From the NCBI GenBank assembly GCA_009760855.2, contig WPIO01000032.1:967501-1031500 (forward strand): 64,000 nucleotides of DNA, given 5' to 3'. The DNA comes from Cristatella mucedo. Taxonomy: Eukaryota; Bryozoa; Phylactolaemata; Cristatellidae. A program made the position numbers and the translations under genes. How positions within the stretch are numbered: position 1 is the first letter of the stretch; every line of letters begins with the position of its first letter. Of the stretch, positions 24,049-36,784 are shown piece after piece. The notes beneath the pieces are model-generated. The model saw only the letters and a list, made by a program, of their open reading frames with translations. It searched no databases and was not told the origin of the DNA.

Positions 24049-27000
24049 TGTAATGTAATGTATCTCCGTCTCTAACTCCACAAAGTCATAAAGACTATGT
24101 GGGTGTTACTCGGGAGAGTTCTGTATAGCCCACACGCAGCCTAAGCGGCTTTCAGTCCGCACGCGGTAGCCAACAGACTTCGTCTCATGCCACAATGAGA
24201 AAGTGGAAAGCATAGCTGAGTCAGGAGAGCAGTTGAGGTAGTGAGTAGCATGGAAATAGCAGCTCAGGACCGCTGAAAAGGATGAGCCACAGTCGGCAGC
24301 AGGAGGGTAGTTGTAGTTGCCTAAGAATTGTGGAAGCGAGTTCCACAGTCTAGGACCTGCTGAGCTAAAGCTTCTGTCGCCAACGGTCTTCAAGCAGAGG
24401 AATGAAACAGCTAATTTATTGACCATACAGGACCTGAGGGCGCGAAGAGGCTGAAACTGGTGCAGCAGTTCAGCTAGGTACGAAGGAGCTAAGCCGTGGC
24501 GGGCCTTGTGGGTCAGCGTAAGAACTTTGCTCTTTATCCGCTGCTCAACCGGCATCAGTCCTAGCTCTTTTACCAAAGAAGACACGTACACAAACCTCTG
24601 AGACTTGAAGACTAGCCTTGCAGCCATAGTCATAGCCAACTGCAGTGGTCTAGTTGCATTCTTTGGTAGCCCAGCCCAAAGGGAATTACAATAATCAAGC
24701 CGACACAGATATAAGGAGCTAGTTAAATTTTTGCAAGCCACTGTGGAAGGCAGCTCCTAATCTTGGATAGGGATCGGACGTGATGGCTAGCTGTAAAAGC
24801 ATTCTTTTGAATTAGGCTTAAAGTTGAGGCCGTTGTCGAAAAAGACACCTACATTTCGAGCACGTGGTGATGGTCGCATAATAGCATCACCTATTACAAG
24901 CTCAAGCCATTTGATCCAGCCACTCGCTTAGGGTGTCTTATGAGCAGCAGTTTGATTTTTATCGTCATTTAGCTTCAAGAAGTTTTCCGATACCCATGAT
25001 CGAATGTTGGCAAGGCAAGCATTCAGTTTCTAAGTTGGTGCAGCAGATTCCGATGGTTTGAATGACAGATACAGCTTAGTATCGTTAGCATAATAGTGAT
25101 ATCCTATTCCATGTGCCTTAATCAGTTTTCCCAGAGGTTCTGTGTAAATGGAGAACAGCAAGAGACCATGTACAGACCCATGAGGAACTCTACAGGTGGT
25201 CCGTCTCGTGTGTGAGACCTGACCCCCTCACGACACGGATTGAACACGATCTGACAAGTACGATTTAAAACACGCCAGTGCCTCGTCTGCTAGACGATCG
25301 TTATTCTCAATCATTCAAGCAGAACATCTTCATCAATGGTGTCAAAGGCAGCTGACAGATCTGGCAGAGCTAGGGCAGTGACATACCTGTCGTCGAAGCC
25401 ATGCAGAATGTCACTGCTTACACGGAGGAGAGCAGTTTCAGTAGAGCACTGCCTCTGGAACCCTGTTTGAAATGCTTCTGACATTTCATTATTTTCAATG
25501 TGTTCAACCAGCTGCTTAGCAACAAATTTTTCAAGAATATTTGACAAGAAAGGAAGAAGGGAAACTGGGCGATAGTTTGCAAGGACCTCTGTCTCTAATC
25601 CAGGCTTTTTAAGTATGAATCTAACGATTGCCGATTTAAAGGACTTGGGGACGACCCCAGTTCCCAAAGAAGCATTAAAAATGTCGGTTATGACAGGGCC
25701 AAGTTGGTCTGACAGTGAAGAACACAGAGATGATGGTATAGGGTCTTTAGGAGACGGGCTCTTTTTGCTAGACCTTATTAAGGTAGCCACATTGCATGCA
25801 GAAACCTCGGAAAATCTTTCAATGAAGGTCACAGGTTGTAATTTTGCAATTGCTTTAGTCGGAGGGGCTTTATGGAGGCACGAATGCTCACAGTTTTTTC
25901 CGTAAAGAAGGCTGAAAACTCTTCGGCTGAGCCCTTAATATCTGGGGAGTCAGACCTGAAAGCATTGGCCAGTAAATGGTTTACAGTCTTATTAATCTGT
26001 ATAGGGTCCGACTGGCAGGAATTCAGCTTTCGAGTGAAAAAGAAGCCCTGGCTTTTTTAAGCTTCCGGTGTAAACTCGAAGGAAGTCTTTGAAATTGACT
26101 AGATTTGCATCAGACCCGGATTTCTTGAAACGACGTTCAAGCCTGAGCTTAACCCGGAGCATCTTTAGGAGGTTTTTTGTAGATTGAAAGGAATCTCCGC
26201 GACTCTGTACACGAATAGAATGAATGGAAGTATGCTTGTCAAGAGCACTCCTGAGTGTCATGTTCACTTCACCAGTGAGGGTATCGAGACTGCCGGTCAA
26301 GTCTGAATGCAGATCAAGAAGACCTGCACCACAAACAAATTTTAAAGATTTGTCTAGGCCAATGTTTTGCAAGTTGCATCGCTTGACAAGTTCGACATTA
26401 CCCTATATGTACAAGGAAGCAGGAACAGTAAGCGAGACCGAATAATGATCTGAGAGGGTCAGTGGGCACACTGCAAGGTCAGTGTGGAGGACATCCTTGG
26501 TGATCACAAGATCTAGAATATGGCCACCGACGTGGGTGGTTTAATTAAAGTGTTGGACCAAACCAAAGTTCTCCAGACAGTCAAGAAATAAGCTAAACTG
26601 GCTGTTGCTCAGGTTGTCAACGTGAATATTGAAGTCTCCAGCAATCAGTAACGGCCTGTCGCACAAATATTTTAGCGAGGAACTCTGAAAACTCCTCTAT
26701 AAACTAGTGTAGACTGTCAGAATGAGGTCGGTATATCATAACAGTGATAGGCATTGTCTTCGACGAAGACTTGATTGCAACTGATTCAAACGATGGCCCA
26801 TGCGAAAAACTGCACATCTTACAGCCAAACGATTCGCGAACGACGATTGCAACCCAGCCATTAACCTTGTCAGAACGCATGGACTGATAGAATGAGAACC
26901 CGGGTGAGGTATTCTCAGATAGACAGCTACTAGAACAAGGCGTCATCTAAGTTCCAGTAAGCAGAAATGCATGGAGCTTCTCGTAGACCACATGATCGCG

Positions 27001-27541
27001 GATAAGTAACGCCTTAGTTTTTAGCGAGCGGACATTTAGTAGGCGGACTTTAAAGGCTGTCTAACAACTTGGCGACGGCGATGAAGCGGCTTGTATTCAC
27101 GTCGGCGTTTATCCGACCTGGCGGACGCAGGCCCTTCGAATTTGAATTGGACCTTTATAGACTTTATAACAGCCGCCGGTTGACGTTTCACAACGTGCTG
27201 GGCCACGGCAGGGGAGCTATTACTGCAACGAGTACTATTCAGGGCTTTAAACCTACGTAGGTTTGATAGCCGAGCTGTTGATAGGGCGAACGCAGGATGC
27301 AGGAAGGTTCTAACTGACCCGCCGAAGAGGGCCCGCCGGTAGATATCGACTAATGGCGACATCGTGCCTGATGCTAAGCAGGTCCTGTTTTGTGTAGCAT
27401 ATCCGAGGACAGCTTATAGTCACAGCAACTATAGCAGCGGAATACCTGAAGGTTTCACGGAGAAATTAGGTAAAGGTCCACACCACACTAGGAGACGCCC
27501 GAGGCCGCTCTTTAGCACGGGGATGAAGTCTGTACTCCGCT
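24049..27541 (-). mobile_element. Full-length family B LINE (L2/CR1-like), minus strand
   Basis: About 3.5 kb. On the minus strand, from right to left: a 5' region matching 40809-41270 (GCTAAAGAGCGGCC near 27505); an endonuclease region (about 26440-27050) with the SSCLSENTSPGFSFYQSMRS and VAIVVRESFGCKM segments; a linker; RT (about 25000-25850; VLANYRPVSLLPFLS, FQTGFQRQCSTETALL, ALPDLSAAFDTIDEDVLL); a C-terminal domain (24106-24741; LGLMPVEQRIKSKVLTLTH, PRLWNSLPQFL); and a TACAT-type tail at 24049-24063. Stops and frameshifts are numerous. It interrupts the tandem unit between 24048 and 27547. The diverged flanks allow only a weak target duplication, about CTAATG against TTATTC. Confidence 0.93.
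24106..24741 (-). pseudogene. Family B ORF2 C-terminal domain, 211 codons open
   Basis: Longest open piece of this B copy. It carries SLYLCRLDYCNSLWAGLPK, then ATRPLQLAMTMAARLVFKSQ, LGLMPVEQRIKSKVLTLTH, PRLWNSLPQFLGNYNY and the family B C-terminus (SVGYRVRTESRLGCVWAIQ). Family B differs from A in the segment after WNSLP, which is longer and reads into FSAVLSCYFHATHYLN. Confidence 0.9.
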
Positions 27542-27879
27542 TATTCTAGCCTAGTAGTCAGCGTAATAGCCACTTTATATCTTCTCGATCATTTTGATTT
27601 CGCACCAAAGTAAGTCTCGCTTTCGGATCAACAGCATCGCTCACTTCGGACTGAGAATAGATCCTAGTGAATCCTCCTGGCTAGATTCGTGCCCGGCGAG
27701 ACAGCCGGTGCCCTCGTTTAAACTAACTGAGGCCTAATGCCCGCTATCATGTAAGTCAGCGAGAGCTGACTGCTTGTTTGCCCACCGGGGCAGCTGCCTC
27801 ACTCTCCCTTGGCTCCACTACCAACCTTGTAGTTAGAAAGCACAATCGTGAGCAAGTCACTCTGCAATACGCGAGCACA

Positions 27880-28690
<811 letters not shown>

Positions 28691-28914
28691 TCAGTTGCTT
28701 AGTTTCAGTACGTCACCACGATTGTAATGCGAGTTACTCCTGGGGACGGCTGCCTAGCCGACCGCCAGCTGGACTATGAGCGAAATAGCACCTGGCAAAC
28801 TGTGCAAGCGTCGCCGTCGAATCGCGTGCTGGATGAGAGATCGGCGAGTGACGTGGTGCCAACACGCAGCCCACTGCAGTACTTCGCTATGTCGCTTTAT
28901 TATTGCTACAATGC

Positions 28915-29189
28915 GACGACAACTACTCTCCTACAGCCGGCTATGGCACATCCTTTTCAGCGGTCCTGAGCTGCTACTTCTATGCTACTCACTACCTCAA
29001 CTGCTCTCCTGACTCTGCTATGCTTCCCACTTTCTCTTTGCTGCGTGAGACGAAGTCTGTTGGCTACCGAATGCGTTCCGAAAGCCGCTTAGGCTGTGAG
29101 TTCGCTGTACAAAGATCTCCTTCGTAACACCCACGTGGTCTGTATGACTTTGTGGAGTTACAGACGGAGATACATTACATTACATTACA
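28915..29189 (+). mobile_element. Family B LINE 3' end insertion in C module
   Basis: 5'-truncated B: ACAACTACTCTCCTACAGCC, then the region encoding FSAVLSCYFYATHYLN, then SVGYRMRSESRLGC, the 3' UTR with CTTTGTGGAGTTACAGACGG and an (ACATT)n tail. Copies II and III read straight through this site (TTTATTGTTAGTGCTAT and TTTATTGTTACTGCTAT), so it is specific to copy I. Confidence 0.92.
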
Positions 29190-29385
29190 CAACATAATGG
29201 AATCGAAGTCGTGGTGGGTGGCAAAATGCTGCACGATGTTTGGCCGGCGGCAAAAACGTAGCGTTTCAAAATCGACAATCCTCCTTCGTTAGGCTGCCGT
29301 GCCCGTGCCGTGCCCCCGCTCGGCGCTCGGAAATTGTAAAGGGAAATCGTGTCGACAGCATCGTCTTCGTCAAGCATTAGAGCCA

Positions 29386-29393
29386 TGACGTCA
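29386..29393. promoter_or_regulatory. CRE palindrome TGACGTCA (copy I)
   Basis: A perfect CREB/ATF-type site in CCATGACGTCAGCACGGCC. It is identical at 46767-46774 and 63866-63873 although the flanking DNA has diverged. Binding is inferred from the motif only. Confidence 0.5.
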
Positions 29394-29867
29394 GCACGGC
29401 CAGAAAAAAAGGCACTGCATAGGCTGCTCGAAACGCCACAGCTGTGGCAGGGCCTTCCGATTTTGCAGTCGTCGCTGCCGCCGTGGTGGGGCTGTCACTT
29501 GTCTTTGTCGTCTTCGCCGTAGTGGCGTTCGTAGTGGATGACGCGGTGCTGCTCTGGCCAGCGCCCGTCGTAACCACCGCAGCCGCAGTGGCGCTCGTGT
29601 CCAATGACATGGTGTTACTCTGGCCAGCAGAAAGGTCGACGAGAACTGGAGAAGAAGCACGCCGTGCTTTCGCTGATGCAGCATCGCAATATCGCCTACG
29701 CGTCCGGACTGACTGCGAGGCCCGCACGGACAGAGAAGCAAGCGGATGCTGGAATCGCGGAAGCGGATTCTGGGATTGTGGAGCAGTGCTGAGCCGCCAG
29801 AGCAGTCACCCGCAAAACCTTGTGCGAGCAATCACTATCTCGAAACTCTGCTATTCAGTCGGTCATC

Positions 29868-29895
29868 CCGCGCCCCGCCCCGCCCCGCCCCGCCC
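29868..29895. repeat. (CCCCG)n tract, GC-box-like and G4-capable on the minus strand
   Basis: Four or more CCCCG units followed by CCCCCTCCCCC. Sp1-type GC boxes and a minus-strand G-quadruplex are possible. Absent at the matching place in copy II. Confidence 0.75.
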
Positions 29896-31991
29896 CCTCC
29901 CCCAATCCGTGGACGGTCTGCTGACCCGCGAGTAGGCCAGCTGTGCAGCCGCATCGAGAGCGCATCGCTTAGCATCGAGCGTCGTCCGACTGTGACTCGC
30001 TCACTCTTCCGACCTGTCGGCCAGCAGTCGAGTGCAACGCCGGTCGAAGCCGACTCCGGAGCGGACGCCCGGCGCTCCGCCCTGCGAGAAACGCGCGTCG
30101 CTGTGGGCCGCTCCTAGGCTGGCACTTCGCGGCGCTGCCCAGCCCAGTTTGTCCGCTGGCTCGACTCGGTTGGCAGCGGGGCTGGCCTGCTGCTCGCCGC
30201 TCGCGGTCAGGCGCGTCTACGCTGCTACCCTCGTCATGGAAAGCCGTCGCGTTTGTCAGCAAGCAGGACGAATGGGAGAATCGCGAGGGCGCGGCGCGAG
30301 CAGAATCATTCGACGTCCGCGGGCGGAAGGACAACGGCCGGCAGCGATGAGCGCGCGCGCGCCGACGACCACTTGGAGCACTACGAAAACTTGCGCCTCG
30401 ACGCCGCGGAGCGCTTTGCGAGCGCAGCACACTTCTACAGACGAGCTGACGACCGCCCACGAAGGACCACGATTGGCGGCGCGCGCGACGCCGCGGCAGT
30501 CACGGAGGCCCCTGCCGGACGCTCCACGAAGGCGCGGGCGCACGCGGCGTCAGCGGATCAATCGCGAGTCGCTGAGCTGGCGCGCGCGCAGGCTGAACTG
30601 CAGAGACGCGGCTAGCAGCGGCAGCGGCCGCGGCAGCAGCTTCGAGAGCCGCTGCCGCAGACGTCGACGCTGCAGGTCGTGCTCAAGTCGCGAGCGCTCA
30701 TGAAGGCGGCCCGCTATCGCGCTCAGCTCCGATCGGAGCTGATATTTATTGAAGCGTATCGCGACGTGCTGGCGGCCAGCTCGGCCGACCGGCTCGCGAG
30801 AAGCACGGCGGCATTCACACCCGCGAGCCAACCGCAGGTGGTGGCTGGCTCTCCGGTCGCGGCCCTTGAGCCAGCAATAGCCGTAGCAGCAGCGAGCCAA
30901 CGCTCGGCTGAAGTATTTAATTGACATATTTGAGGTATTTAATTGAGGTTTTTTAAAACCTTGCATTGTTCGATGATAGAAAATAAAATGCGAGAAATGC
31001 AAATTTCTGCGGGCGTCCGTACGTTCAATTCAATCCTCGACAAGCGTTGTCTGCCAGCCCGGTTGCCAAGAACAAGGCGAAGGTCAGATGGAAGTTTCTG
31101 TCGATACACACGGTTTCAGTTCATCAGAGAGCGTATCTTAACTTGTTCGTGAGCTCGAGAAGTCCGTAACGCACGATAATAACGATTGTTTATCCGCATT
31201 CACAAATTTTGCATTTCCGAGTGAAATTGATCGGTTTGGTCCGGCATGGCGACTGGCCCGCCTACGCCGCCACCGTCGGCTGTACGGCGCTTTTAGAGCA
31301 GTTCATCCAGCAATTAGAATGTTACGATTGGTGTTTTTCACAATGACTCCGTGTGCGTTAGTCTCCTATCGAATTACAATAAAGACGCAACTTGCTATTG
31401 AGTTGGTAACGTTTTCTGCTGGGCTATCGCTGGCCAAACGGGGTTCCGTTCGCATAATTATGGCAAATATTTTCGCAGGACATCGTGGTTTTGGTAAACT
31501 CGTTTTTATGCACTCTGAGATAATTGACATTAACTGTGAAGACTAAGGCTTTTCAAAATCGGAGATATTTTAATTCCGCAATCTGTAGCAATCATCCACT
31601 GTGACAAATGTCCGATCCTTGAAATAGCGGACCTCAAGGTTGCCGCGCCCGCACTCGATCTAGCTCAGCTTGATAGGCAATCGCGGTATTCATCTCGTGC
31701 ATTTTATATTCACTGGCGGTCAGAGGCTTTACAACGGCCTCGTGCCCAATCGTCACGGCTCGTTCGCACCTGGCTCGGTGGCCGCGAACCGGTGACCCAA
31801 CTTGGGGCTAGCCAGCGAGCCTCCGACGGCAACAGATTCAAGGCGCCCAGCGGAGGCCTACGTCCAGAGCAACGCGCTGCCCAGCCAGTATAAAAAAAAT
31901 TCGCGATGCCAATGCGTTAGCAACTGCTCGCGACACCCGGTTTTTGAGCGTGACCTACTTTACTAATGCTACGTTCTCCCCATCGTAGCCA

Positions 31992-31994
<3 letters not shown>

Positions 31995-32090
<96 letters not shown>

Positions 32091-32108
32091 TCTCTCTCCC
32101 TCTCTTTC
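31995..32108. repeat. (CT)n microsatellite, copy I
   Basis: Over 100 bp of CT repeats. It sits at the same unit position as 49671-49754, so the seed repeat predates the duplication and its length has changed since. The Ser-Leu ORFs over it are by-products. Confidence 0.97.
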
Positions 32109-32179
32109 TCTCTCGTGTCTCTCTCCCCCTCCGACTCTCTGTCTCCCTAATTTTCTTTCAAGTACGCTAGTCTAGTTCT

Positions 32180-33260
32180 CTAGGAATAACGCCCGGCGGT
32201 GAAAGCAAACAAACGACAGACATAGAGCAGCGACGCCGCACCTTACCTGACAGCGTGCAGAGTGCCACCAAGTAGCACGCAATGCGGAATGCGGTCATCT
32301 CGTAGTGGATATGAGCGAGAGGCGGCGGAGCGCTGGAAGTCGGACCGGCGGCAGAGCAAGCTCACTCTACTGTGGCTGCCGAGCGAATGGTGCCCAGAGT
32401 GGCCAGCGATGGTATTTGTTAGCCGCGAGATTGACAGACTCGGGGTCATGATGTTGTCGCCCATTTCTATGGCTCATTGACAATACCTTGTTAAGATACC
32501 GCGACCATTAGGAAATGACACAGCCAATCAGACGCAGAAACTGAAGGCGCTCAAGCAATCGCTGCCTACTGACGAAACCATGACGACGTACAGATCGCGA
32601 ACGTGTGTGGTGATCGTACGCGATGGCCACAGCAGCCGCCAGCAGGTGCCGCGGCCGTGAGTTTCGACCGCCAGGTCAGCGATTAGCGCTCCTGCGCTCG
32701 CCCGACCTCGACCCCGTCTGCGGTTGCATCGAAACCCCCTTCGCTGGCCGATCGGACGACGAACGGTAGTGGGAGCGCAGCCCACCCTTCGGTCCCCTGA
32801 TTCGGGTAGTGTTCTAGAGCGGCGGCGGCGGGTTTGAGGGAGTCTGACGGAGGCGCCGGCGCGCTTCTCAAGCGCCGGTCGTTGCGCTGGCGCGCCGAAC
32901 CTCATCGCGTCGGACCGAAGCGGAGCGGCCCTGCACAAATTCGGCGAATCCCTTCTGAGTTTCTGCGGCATTCGCGCCTTGCAGGCCCGACTAGTGAGCG
33001 CTCTCCGCGAGCCCCCGAGCGCTTCGCCACCGCACGGACCGCCGGCGGTGCTCTGCCGAGCGTGACGGCGACAGCGGCGGAAGGCTCTGTTCCGCATTCG
33101 GCACGCCGGTGCAGCGACTTCGCCGTCGATGGCAATTAACGCCCTCACACTTCAAACCACCGCTCGCCGAGGTACGAATCGCTTTTGCGGCACGTCGATC
33201 GATTTTGCGCGTTTGCACAGCTCTGATTGGTGCTGCACTGTGCGACGACTGGCGTGCGTC
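32180..33260. other. GC-rich module 2, copy I
   Basis: Homologous to 49900-51135. Conserved blocks include GAGCGAGAGGCGGCGGAGCG (about 32309), GATTTTGCGCGTTTGCACAG and an inverted CCAAT box in CTCTGATTGGTGCTGCA (about 33219, also at 51058). It resembles a CpG-rich promoter-type segment. Long open frames on both strands (32528-33148 minus, 32834-33139 plus) are expected from GC content and are not conserved as proteins. Confidence 0.5.
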
Positions 33261-36214
33261 GCTCGAAGCTCGTCGCCGGCTGCTTACCTGTACTTTACCA
33301 CTTCACTTCCGTCATGCATTTGCAGACCGACATTCCGGCTGGCCTTCTGTAACTTTCTTCTCCTAGATCTTCCTGCCTGCCAATTAGCGTTCTTGCAGAG
33401 AGCGACTAACTCAGGAGCTTGGCATACCGGTCGTCAATTTTAAAATGTTTAAAATGCACTACTACCTTACTATCACCAGTGGCTACCCACGTAACAGCGC
33501 ATTTTTAACACTCGTATCTCATGCTTTACCTCTTACCACTCGCTCAACTGGCTTCCGCTCTCTTAAGCTACGCCTCTAACCAGCCTCTTGCTTTCGACAC
33601 CCTGTGCGCCAGCAGCCGAAACCTTTCAGGTGACTGACGTCACCGGATCCCCTGACTTGATGACGTTTGAGGCTGACAAAAATAGACCTGCCTGCTTCTC
33701 AGAGTCGCCGTCCATATTGTCGCAAGCGCTGTCCTGCGAATTTAGGCGTTCGTGGCCAAGAATAGAAATATGTCGATCTGAGAGGCTGCGTGCAAACTAC
33801 GCCTCTAGGCTTGTCTGTCGATGCGGTTCTCGCGCTCCAATGTGCTGACGGTGCCAGTCAACGCTCATGCCAACTGGGTTGACCAACCTAACGGACATGT
33901 GCCCCAGTAGCATTAATTCGGGTTCTGCTCACTATAGTACCAACTGGATTCTTTTTATGAGAAGAATTCCCTGTGATCTCCGTGTAGATATCAAGCCCAT
34001 CATAACAATTAGTTCGTGTTTTATTTTCACAACAACCAAGTTGATTTGTTTCCACCGCCCAGGGGTTCTCTTGGGGAAAAAATGCAATGTTTCTTGGCAT
34101 TCATTGTCGGGGCTGTTTGATAGGATGCGTATTTCCCGAGTGTTTTTTATTTTAACTTCGCAATTTTAAGGTCGTCTGACCTCGCTTCCTTAATTTCAGG
34201 CAAAGATACTCACTTGGTCGGTCCAGGCGAATATTCTCAAATGCGGTCTGGATTTTAATTGTTAGCAGTTGATGTCGCGTGACTTGCGTATTTGCACGAG
34301 GATTATGTTGAGTCTGTTTCCGCTCTCCAAATACATAGCAACTCTTCGTGGGCTTATAGTACATGCCCATTATGTCACTTTTTATTTATATTTCAATGCC
34401 ACTGAACATTGCAAGTTCACGAACACGACTCGTTAACATGTTCCACGACCCAAACTGACTAGCAGAGAAATGTTTTTTGTCTTCTTAACATCTCGCTATT
34501 TTCATCGACTTGTCTATTTTACCCAAATCGTCGTGGCTCGTCATCCACAGCTATGCCTTACTACTTACTACTTACTACTTACTTAGCTTACTTAAGTTAG
34601 TAGTTCACAAAGTATCTTGCTAGCTAAAGTAGTTTAATTAGCTAGACGCCTTTAATTTAACTCTATTTGGGCTGCTAAGAAAATTCATCGAGCCTAAGCA
34701 GCTAGTATTTTATATGAGAGCTTCAAGAATTTTTACATCCCAGGCGCTGACGCCAAATTGTATGCAGTGGTCTTCGATGCCATTTTGGCTGCAGGCGAAA
34801 CCTTTGGATTTTACCATCAAAACCTTCGTGTCCTTAGAGCTTTCATACCTGAAAGTGCTGGTCTGCCACAGAAGCAGCATCTTTGGGCCCACCAGCTGTT
34901 GGGAACCATACCCCTGGTCTTTTTTAGCGATAAACTTAATACCTGTTGGTGTACATATAAGCCGTCGGCCAAAGACGTTATCGTCTGTGAGTGGATCCTC
35001 CGGCAATCGTTTATTCAACCCTTGCGCCAAGAGTACTGCCGTAGGCTCTCTAGTTGCCTACTTTGAGCAGTGCCTTTTCATTAGGCTTTACCTGTCGATT
35101 CACTGCTACTTCAAGTTCTCCAATGTCTTACTGCTCGTTTTTTTTAGTTCCGCTTGCGTCGGGTCGTCGATTGGCTGCCCGCTTGGCACCAACATACATT
35201 ACCAATTCTGTAGTCGCCTCATCGCAAATCCACGAGCCTAACCGGCACTTGGCCACGACGGCTTTGCCAAGCTTCTGGCTACGCAATGTTATCAGAAGCT
35301 GTCAGAGGGCACTGCGACGTCTAGAAAACTATTGCTGGGCAGTGGCTTCTATTTAGGCTATAGTCGGTGACGTCCCAAAGATCTTCGGGCTTCTTATTTT
35401 CAAGCTAATCGGAATCGGCAGCTGCTTGCGTGTCTGCTCGGCTACGGGCTACAAGCGGCTGCTGTGAGGCAGCTATGGAGCGTGGACCTACGTAGCAGCC
35501 TACGTAGCCGCTTGAAACTGCCTGAAACCTGATGCTGCGGGAAACGTGGACAGTCTATGCCTACCCTCCAAAAAAGATAGATAGACCATAACCCTGCCAA
35601 TGCTCCTGCTAAGGTGTGGGAGCAAACGTGGGTAGTAGCTGCCCTCATGTCGACGACACCGGTACTTGGTCCGGTTTACTCGCTCGGACATGTCTTCACT
35701 CAAGGCGTTCCTAGGCAATACCGCCATGGCTTTTCCGGTGGCAAGCTTTGACGGCCAGCTGACTTGTCGCTAGGAGGAGCGGTCACCGTAGCTGCGGACA
35801 ATGCATGTCGAGCACTTTGACCTTTCAGTACAGCTTCGCCACTGAATAGCCTTTAATGTTTCCCCCCCCCCACCCTCGGATGCCGAAAATAGAGGCGAAC
35901 TCGCTCCATGTTGTGCGAGCGAGCGTTCGGTGCCGTGAACACGAGGCCTTTAGAACGTTCTCGCGGTCGCTCATTTGCCAAGTATCGACATTTAGTTGGA
36001 CTCCAGAGCATAGTGCCTAAATCCTGAGTTGGAGGAGCCCACAGCTGCTTTCTCCCACGAGCCATTAAGCACCTATTTCCTCCGATAAGCCCCCGGTGCT
36101 TATCTCGCCTCATGGAAGACACCCAGTTAGTCTCAACTGCTGACATAATCGAAAATTAAATGCTTCCGATCCCATTTTCGAGCAAAGTGTTTTAGCTTTT
36201 AGTTCCACGGAAAC
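33261..36214. other. D segment, copy I; no gene recognised
   Basis: Homologous to about 51290-55800 in copy II once that copy's insertions are removed. Anchors are AGGCAAAGATACTCACTTGG (34199) against 53776, and AAGAGTACTGCCGTAGG (35029) against 54690. A minus-strand ORF at 34710-35030 (106 codons, start MAQGLNKRLPEDPLTDDNVF) has a homologue in copy II that is frameshifted, so no constraint is evident. CTTCCTTAATTTCAG at 34186-34200 looks like a splice acceptor and partly persists in copy II. A short (CTTACTA)n lies at 34557-34590. Confidence 0.5.
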
Positions 36215-36784
36215 TTCTCGCCGACCTGCACTGGCTACCAGTCAAGCAATGGATTGACTTTAAGATTTTGTCGCTCACTTTTAGATCACTTCATTCTTTG
36301 GCTCCAGCCTATCTCTCTGATCTACTCCCCCACCAGGCCAAGCATCGTACCACCCGCTTTTCGGAATCCAACAGTTTGCCGCTACCTCGTACAAACCTCA
36401 AATCCTTTGGAGACCGTGCATTTAGTTTGTATGCTCCCAAAGCCTGGAACTCCCTCCCGACTTGCGTCAGAGCATCCCCTGACTTGACCACATTTAAAAA
36501 GAACTTAAAAACATCTATTTAGGACAGCATTTAGGGGGTCCATGTGATTCGTTCTTCATGAGCTTATGCGTGCTGACACTGTGCATGCTGCCACTAACCA
36601 CATTTGTATGCTGACCCTGTGCATGTCACCCCTAACCATGTTATCCATGTTGTTTTTGTATCGAGCATGATATTACTCACCATTTAATTGCATTCCCTTT
36701 TGTAGCCAATGTAAAGCGCCTAGAAAGAGATTGAGTTCTGAGGGCGCTTAATCAAGTGCATTACTATTATTTTTATTATTATTA
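36215..36784 (+). mobile_element. Family A LINE 3' end, specific to copy I
   Basis: 5'-truncated A starting at CTTCTCGCCGACCTGCACTG (protein LADLHWLPVKQ). It runs through FGDRAFSLYAPKAWNSLPTC and the 3' UTR to a (TTATTA)n tail at 36762-36784. Copy II has uninterrupted unit sequence at the matching site (about 55825). Confidence 0.93.

Larger units (their letters stand above)
28695..31950 (+). other. GC-rich C module, copy I
   Basis: Unknown function. Homologous to 46320-49600 and to 63450-64000. It contains a perfect CRE palindrome (29386-29393) and an Ala-rich frame with AGPSDFAVVAA then LLWPAERSTRTGEEARR (about 29440-29665), conserved in the same frame in copy II. Other contents are a CCCCG tract (about 29868-29895), Arg/Ala-rich open frames on both strands (30032-30703 plus, 29969-30460 minus), ATTACAATAAAGACG near 31374 (conserved at 48984), and CAGTATAAAAAAA at 31887. 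The high GC keeps several frames open, so reading frames here are weak evidence. It is interrupted by a B 3' end at 28915-29189. Confidence 0.6.

Noticed and set aside
30032-30703. 223-codon and overlapping minus-strand ORFs in GC-rich DNA
   Set aside because: Both strands are open because of high GC and few stops. The products are Arg/Ala-rich and the frame is not kept in copy II, so they are not called as genes.
33600-33830. Phrases resembling LINE A 3' coding sequence (ATCCCCTGACTTGA, TAGGCTTGTCTGTCG)
   Set aside because: Two short matches in the right order are suggestive of a very old A copy, but the sequence between them does not align, so it was not annotated.
34710-35030. 106-codon minus-strand ORF in D segment as a protein gene
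   Set aside because: Homologous DNA in copy II is frameshifted and no family motif is visible, so it is mentioned only within the segment entry.
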